From Parus major (taxonomy: Eukaryota > Chordata > Aves > Passeriformes > Paridae), in the NCBI RefSeq assembly GCF_001522545.3, contig NC_031770.1, positions 91,902,339 to 91,966,338 on the forward strand: DNA of 64,000 bases. Reading direction: 5' to 3'. Below, one piece after another: positions 58,966 through 64,000 of the stretch; the stretch's first letter is position 1, and each line of letters opens with the position of its first letter. A program made the position numbers and the translations under genes. Below the pieces are notes generated by a model. The model was not told where the DNA came from and searched no databases. It saw only the letters and a list, made by a program, of their open reading frames with translations.

Positions 58966-60069
58966 ATAAAAATCAGGAACTGGGAGACTAGACATCTACC
59001 CCTACCTCATTCATAGCTTCTATAAAATATAAGCTTGCACCTGATTAAAAAATCTCCATAAGAGGGCTTAATGACAGAAGAAAATGCAGCAACTTGCAAA
59101 CCATGCTTTTTTTTATTCATTTTGGTATGACTTCCATTTGTTTTGATAATACTATACCTAAATACAATATACAGACATCATTCTTACCTTGACATTAGCT
59201 TGTGATCCCCTATAATCTCCTTGACTGTGCAGTTGACATGTATTGGCACAGTTAATTATTCCTGCTTACAGTGAGGAACCTTGCAGCTGTTCTTATCAGA
59301 TCACTTGCTATTTTATTTCAATTTCTTAAAACTCTTTTGCACTCTGATCATGTTTTGCCCCGCCTTTGCAGTCTCTCCTCATCTAGTTTCACCTGTCATA
59401 CTCTCATCACAGAGCTTATTTGTGAAATTATCGTCCTACCTTAATGAGGCATATAAGCTGCCAGACAAAAAAATCTAGCAGTGATTGTAGTTGCCATATT
59501 TTTATAGAAATTCTGTTAGTAGTGATGCATAGGTATGTCATGTTTGCTGGACTCATCTCAGCATAGTGAACACAAGTACAGACATCCTGCATTCTTATTC
59601 ATACACAGAAATATAAACAGCAAGGGAAAAGAGAGGGCAAAATTAGGATTTTGGTAAAAAGAAAAATGCTACAAAAAAACCTGTGTCAAACCAACCACAT
59701 ATTTTAGACACCAACACAATTAGTGCTTAGACTGACTTAAAGTTTTGATCTTCATCTTGTGAAACGGCATTTCTAATGATGACTGAATAAATACCAAAGC
59801 AGCTTTATAAATTCACTCTTAGTCCCACTCTCATTTTGTAAACTTTTGGATTTTTGGATTGCATCAGACCCCATGAAAGTCACAACTGGATCTATATGAA
59901 AAGCTTTTTCTTTTTTTTTTCTTTTTTTTTTTTGTTTCCTTCTTTCGTTTTGCTGCGTACTTAGGCACTCAGTCATGTCTGGTATGATTCTGATTGCTTA
60001 TGTCTCTTCATGATGAGATCTCTTGTATCACCTATCACATTTGTTGGTGTCTCTCTCAACCATGACTAG
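58966..60069. other. Unique non-coding stretch
   Basis: No gene recognisable. A T-rich tract with isolated C and G lies at 59907-59935. The 67-codon minus frame over it is low in complexity (K/R-rich) and not a gene. Confidence 0.4.
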
Positions 60070-60201
60070 CAGACCCACAAGAAGGAGTTTTACACCAGGA
60101 GAAGCATTTACCTAGCCCTGAGAACAGCAGTCAGGACAAAGCAACTACCAACAGCCCTGTATTCCTTTAACCTTCTGGACACTGAAGAGGTTTTTGGGAA
60201 A
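60070..60201 (+). CDS. Candidate internal exon, unidentified protein
   Basis: A GC-richer 132-base segment sits between a pyrimidine-rich acceptor (GTGTCTCTCTCAACC...ACTAG, ending 60069) and a good donor (GTAAGA from 60202). Frame 0 is open for all 44 codons, starts Q-T-H-K-K-E-F-Y and ends D-T-E-E-V-F-G-K, with coding-like codons (CTG, GCC, AAG, GAG). A second frame is open for about 33 codons, which weakens the case. TAG lies immediately upstream in frame, so the segment codes only if splicing occurs at 60069/60070. Start and end phases are both 0, compatible with the candidate at 63827. I cannot name a family. Alternatives are a non-coding RNA exon or an unrecognised repeat. Confidence 0.33.
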
Positions 60202-63200
60202 GTAAGAAGAAAATATTATCCTTTTAAGCAGTATCTAGTGCAATCTTAAAGAGTAAAGGCATCCAAGATACAACAGGGAGCTGGCAGATATGGTGGGATA
60301 CTTGTTTTTTTTTTCTTGAGTTTGATTAGATGTCAGGAAAAAAAATGCAGTATTAGAGACCTCTATTAAAGCACTTGAATTCCACTGAGTTCCTAGTGTT
60401 CTCAGTCTATTGAGTGAGGAGTTTACTGTCAGTCACTTACAGTATTCAGTTCACTGATTACAAGTTATTGTTGAAGAAAAATGCTAATAAATATTTATAA
60501 TATCCAAAATATACACTGTAATTCAAAATGCTAAAAAATACTTACATTAATTAAAAAATAAATCAGTTTACATCAACAGTATATTCAAAATATTACTCTT
60601 TTCTTTCCATAGTGTACATAATATAAATGTATTGTTCCTTATATAAAAATCTGGTATATTTTATGTCTTAGATTGCACTCATCTTAGGTTGAATTTACCA
60701 GAGAAAATCCTCTGTCTGTGAAGCACATTGTCTTCTATAAGTAATCTCATTACTTGGATCTTTCAGGAAGGCCAAACTGTTTTTATCTCCCTTATGTCCA
60801 TCTTTATTTCACTATTTTTTTTCATTTTAAACACTTCTAATTTATTTGGGAGATATTATTAGACACTCCAATTCAACAATCTTATTTCTTTGAAGATAAA
60901 ATATCAGATCATAGATCATCTTTTCTGTTTGATATCTTGATTCATACCTTGGTATCTCAAAAAAGAGTGACACTCCCTTTTAATTTTTAACTTTGTCTGC
61001 ACTGCTCAATGTGAAGTATATTTCACACAAAACTTGATGTTCAAATACTTGATACAGGCATTTAAAGGGATAAGTATATAGCTCATTACTAGCCTTTGAC
61101 TGACACCAGACATGATGGTAATTAGCATTTCTGGGGTAATAAAAGCTTGAGGGTTATTTCTGCTGCTTTTAATGATTTTGGCTGCTTTTAATTTTTTTTT
61201 TTTCCTATAACAAACAATAAATATTTACTGAAATATTTTTGACTGAAATTTTTCACTTATGACATACCTAATGTTCCCTACAATTTTTCTAGAATATTAT
61301 TTAGAAACCTAAGAGAATTTTTTTATGTTTGCTATCCTTACCAGTCTGATAGCAAGTCCACATATTTTGTGTTAGTTGCAGGTCACCATCTTCTGAAACA
61401 TTTTCATGAATACACAAATTACATGAATTGTAGTTTCATAGTAAAAAAATAATTCTGAGTGGTCAGGGCTTTTTTGGATGTCCAAGTAAGAACTTTTAAA
61501 AAAAATAAATAAATTCATTTTTCATATTGTTTTCAGCTGTTTGCCTTGGAGGTTGATCAGCTGAATACATTTAAAAAGGTAGTAGAACAATACCTACTTG
61601 CATTATAAGGGTATTTTGTCCTTGATGAAGGTTTGTAAGGATGTCCTTCTCCTAAAATATTGGATACTACCATATTTGATTTTGAAATAGGTTAACTTGA
61701 AAGGTGTTGCTATTGAAATTGGGTGTTGTTTCTTAGAGGTTCTATAAAATACTGGCTTTTATTCTGCAGGATGGCTTGAAGCCACAGGTCAATTAGAATT
61801 TCTGCCAAGGGGACTTTCTCTCAAAAGAGATTGTATTTATGCCTGACTGAAAACCAGTACATTAAATATGGTCTTCGGTAAAATTTGCTTCAAAGTGTCA
61901 GTAGGTGATGGACGGCTCTGTTTATTGTAGCCTTTTATGAAACCCCCTTCATATTTTTCCAATCTCACTCTTTTACAAATGCCTTTTAAAACCTGTTGAA
62001 AAATAAAATCCTGGTGGAAAAGTGAACAGCTCCATTAAGGCCATGAGATTAGGAGTGAGTTAAATCTAGGAATTTTTTTGAAAGGCAGGTATAATATTAA
62101 CCGCAAGCAAATCCCATCACTCACACTGTGCACTGTTCCTCATTGTGATTAAATGTAATGTTAATGTTAATTGCCATGTAAAAGCTCTGTGACAGTTTCC
62201 TAAAATGTCCATTTAGTTAAAATGTTTCTTCATCTGTTTGTTTGTTCTTAATAGAAATCAAAATCTTTATGGAGAGCTGCTTCTTTGAAGCTAGCATGTT
62301 CTTCCTACCATGAAGATATAAAATGCTAATTAGCTCCTAAAGCTGTTCTGAATGATTCGATTAGACTTCTATACCCTACTTCTGGTTACACCTTGGGTAT
62401 TCTTGATGTTTCTCTTTTTTTCTTTTTTTTTTTAACTATAAAATGGCAACACTGACATCCAGTGTCTAGTTAAATTAATTGCAATTGAGTAGTCCCTAAG
62501 GATACTCCAGGTGCAAATCCTCAATTCCTTACGTATTTTCTTGGTATCTTTAAAGATGACTGCGCATCCTAGAAAGTAATAGAAACAGCCTCTTACGATA
62601 TAATTTGTGCAACTGAAAGAAAAGGGAATGAATAAAAATATTGATAAATATAATCACAAAGATGAAATAAGTTACTTCATATCATGCTACAAGGTTGTAT
62701 CACTACCACAAGGAATACCAGTTCAAGGTTTACAGGTAGAAGAATGCAATGCAATTCTTTTTTTATACCCTGAGATTTTATTTGATTGATAAAATCTCTT
62801 TACCTTAATAAATTCATGCTTTCAGTTCCACTTTTTGAAACATTCACTTTTTTCTCCCCAAATAGTGCTTAAGCATTTTAAAGCATTTTCAGGATGTAAA
62901 CAATGTTAAAGAAGACCTATAAAAATATAAGTAAAATGACAAAACAAAATTTTTTGGCTATCCTGGAAACTGTGTGTGAATCCACTTTGAATCCAAAAAA
63001 TTATTTCAGTTGGAAGCAAAAACAGTGGGACTTGTGAAAACAAAGGAGGATCTTGCCATTTGTCTATGCATCAAAGGAGTTCAGTTTATTTTCCATTTCT
63101 TAGAAGGGTGTTTTACTTAATAATTTATAAAAAAGTTGGTTTTACGTCTCTCTAGTATCCTTTACTATATCTGTCTAACATTTTACAAAAAAATTTCCTT

Positions 63201-63826
63201 TTTATTGAAGAAATAATCAATCATGGGACTGATTCTCCATCTTGGTAGGTATATAATATTTCCAATATATGGCACACTTGTATTTTGAACTTTGCTTTAA
63301 CTAATCAGGCTTTCAAAGTTGAAGAGTATCTTAAGAAGACAAAGCAAAAGAAAAAAAATAGAACAAAATATAATGCAGGTTTTTTTTAGGGCTAAATAAA
63401 TTAAATTTCTTTAGAAAAAAGATTGAACTCACATCTCTCATTCTAGCTCATTGGTGGAAAAGGGGGAATACACACCATGGCCCCACAATGAATGAAAACT
63501 TTTTTTCTTAAAAATGCATGAAAATGAAATGTTTCCTTTTGTATTAAATAGGAATTTTCAATTCAGATCCTAAAGGAACAAGTTTTACCTTGTTTTCTTT
63601 CAGAAAATTTGCTGTGATCCTTGTTGTTCATTGGAGTGCTCATGATTGACTGCATTGAAATGGCTGTACAATAGTGATTAAACAGGATTTTTTACTCACT
63701 GAAACTAGTCTATATAATGCCAGATTTTTTCAGAGGATGCTTATGCTATTTCAGCTGCCAAGCCGTTTGCCCTTGTTAGTTGGGTTTTTCTAACATTCTA
63801 GAACATACAATGTTTGATTTGTACAG
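60202..63826. other. Non-coding stretch, intron-like if the flanking exons are real
   Basis: AT-rich, no transposon recognisable. The part at 61880-62350 has a more even composition, little simple sequence and many ATTA/TAAT words, which suggests, without proof, conserved regulatory DNA. A 60-codon frame at 62607-62789 looks like chance. Confidence 0.4.
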
Positions 63827-63946
63827 CCAGTTCTGGAAAGGTTTGAAGACTTCTCTAAGTTAGAGCAAAGTAGTAGCATCCAGGAAGCACTTGTCAACGT
63901 ACAAAATGAGGTCCTGAATAGTTTTAAAGGTTCAGAGAGAAACTTG
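63827..63946 (+). CDS. Candidate internal exon, unidentified protein
   Basis: This is the best-formed exon candidate in the window. Upstream are a perfect branch-point word TTCTAAC (63788-63794, A at 63793, 33 bases before the junction) and an acceptor TGATTTGTACAG ending at 63826. Downstream is a donor GTAAGA from 63947. The 120-base segment is open in exactly one frame, 40 codons, phase 0 at both ends; the other two frames have early stops. The peptide begins P-V-L-E-R-F-E-D-F-S and includes I-Q-E-A-L-V-N-V-Q; it is acidic and likely helical. No domain is recognisable. If real, the gene is on + and continues beyond the window. A short open frame between splice-like sites can arise by chance, so this is a prediction. 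Confidence 0.42.
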
Positions 63947-64000
63947 GTAAGAAAAACACATTAACTAGATAAAAGTAATACAATTTAATGTGTTTATGCA

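Overview
The window looks like non-coding DNA from a bird nuclear genome. It is AT-rich and its recognisable repeats are almost all CR1 (chicken repeat 1) LINE fragments and short retroviral LTRs. I see no SINE, L1 or DNA-transposon array. Several CR1 tails end in the ATTCTATGATTCTAT-type octamer typical of birds. Several LTRs (about 21.1-21.8, 31.0-31.3, 35.1-35.7, 45.5-46.0 and 56.6-57.3 kb) resemble, from memory, families common in songbirds and other neoavian birds, so a passerine is my best guess. There is no sign of bacterial, plasmid or organellar sequence.

Layout. 0.4-1.8 kb holds a long but broken CR1 (+). 3.6-4.9 kb holds three short CR1 tails. 4.9-17 kb is mostly unique AT-rich sequence with an (AC)n microsatellite and an LTR-like scrap at 9.2 kb. 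17.3-18.3 kb holds a (TAGA)n tract, an unclassified GC-richer block and a CR1 tail. 21.06-22.28 kb holds an LTR followed by a CR1. 27.3-35.7 kb is the densest mobile-element zone: two CR1 reverse-transcriptase relics and three solo-type LTRs. 38.3-38.8 kb holds a 21-bp tandem duplication, an A39 run next to the only ambiguous base, and an exon-like segment. 42-46 kb holds four CR1 fragments, two of them head to head, and an LTR. 46-56.5 kb is a long unique stretch. 56.5-59 kb holds a compound microsatellite, an LTR-like element and a very old CR1. The last 4 kb are unique and hold two exon-like segments on the + strand.

Coding content. I find no complete gene. Open reading frames up to about 150 codons are compatible with chance in AT-rich DNA or lie inside repeats. 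The only candidates for host coding sequence are short open segments flanked by splice-like signals: 60070-60201 (+), 63827-63946 (+) and 38703-38821 (-), with weaker ones listed as findings. I cannot name a protein family for any of them. If the + strand pair is real, the window is mostly the upstream flank or large introns of a gene running off the right edge.

I did not find a convincing new biological system. The most useful leads are the exon candidates, a possible conserved non-coding element near 62 kb, several perfect inverted repeats, and the arrangement of CR1 and LTR insertions.
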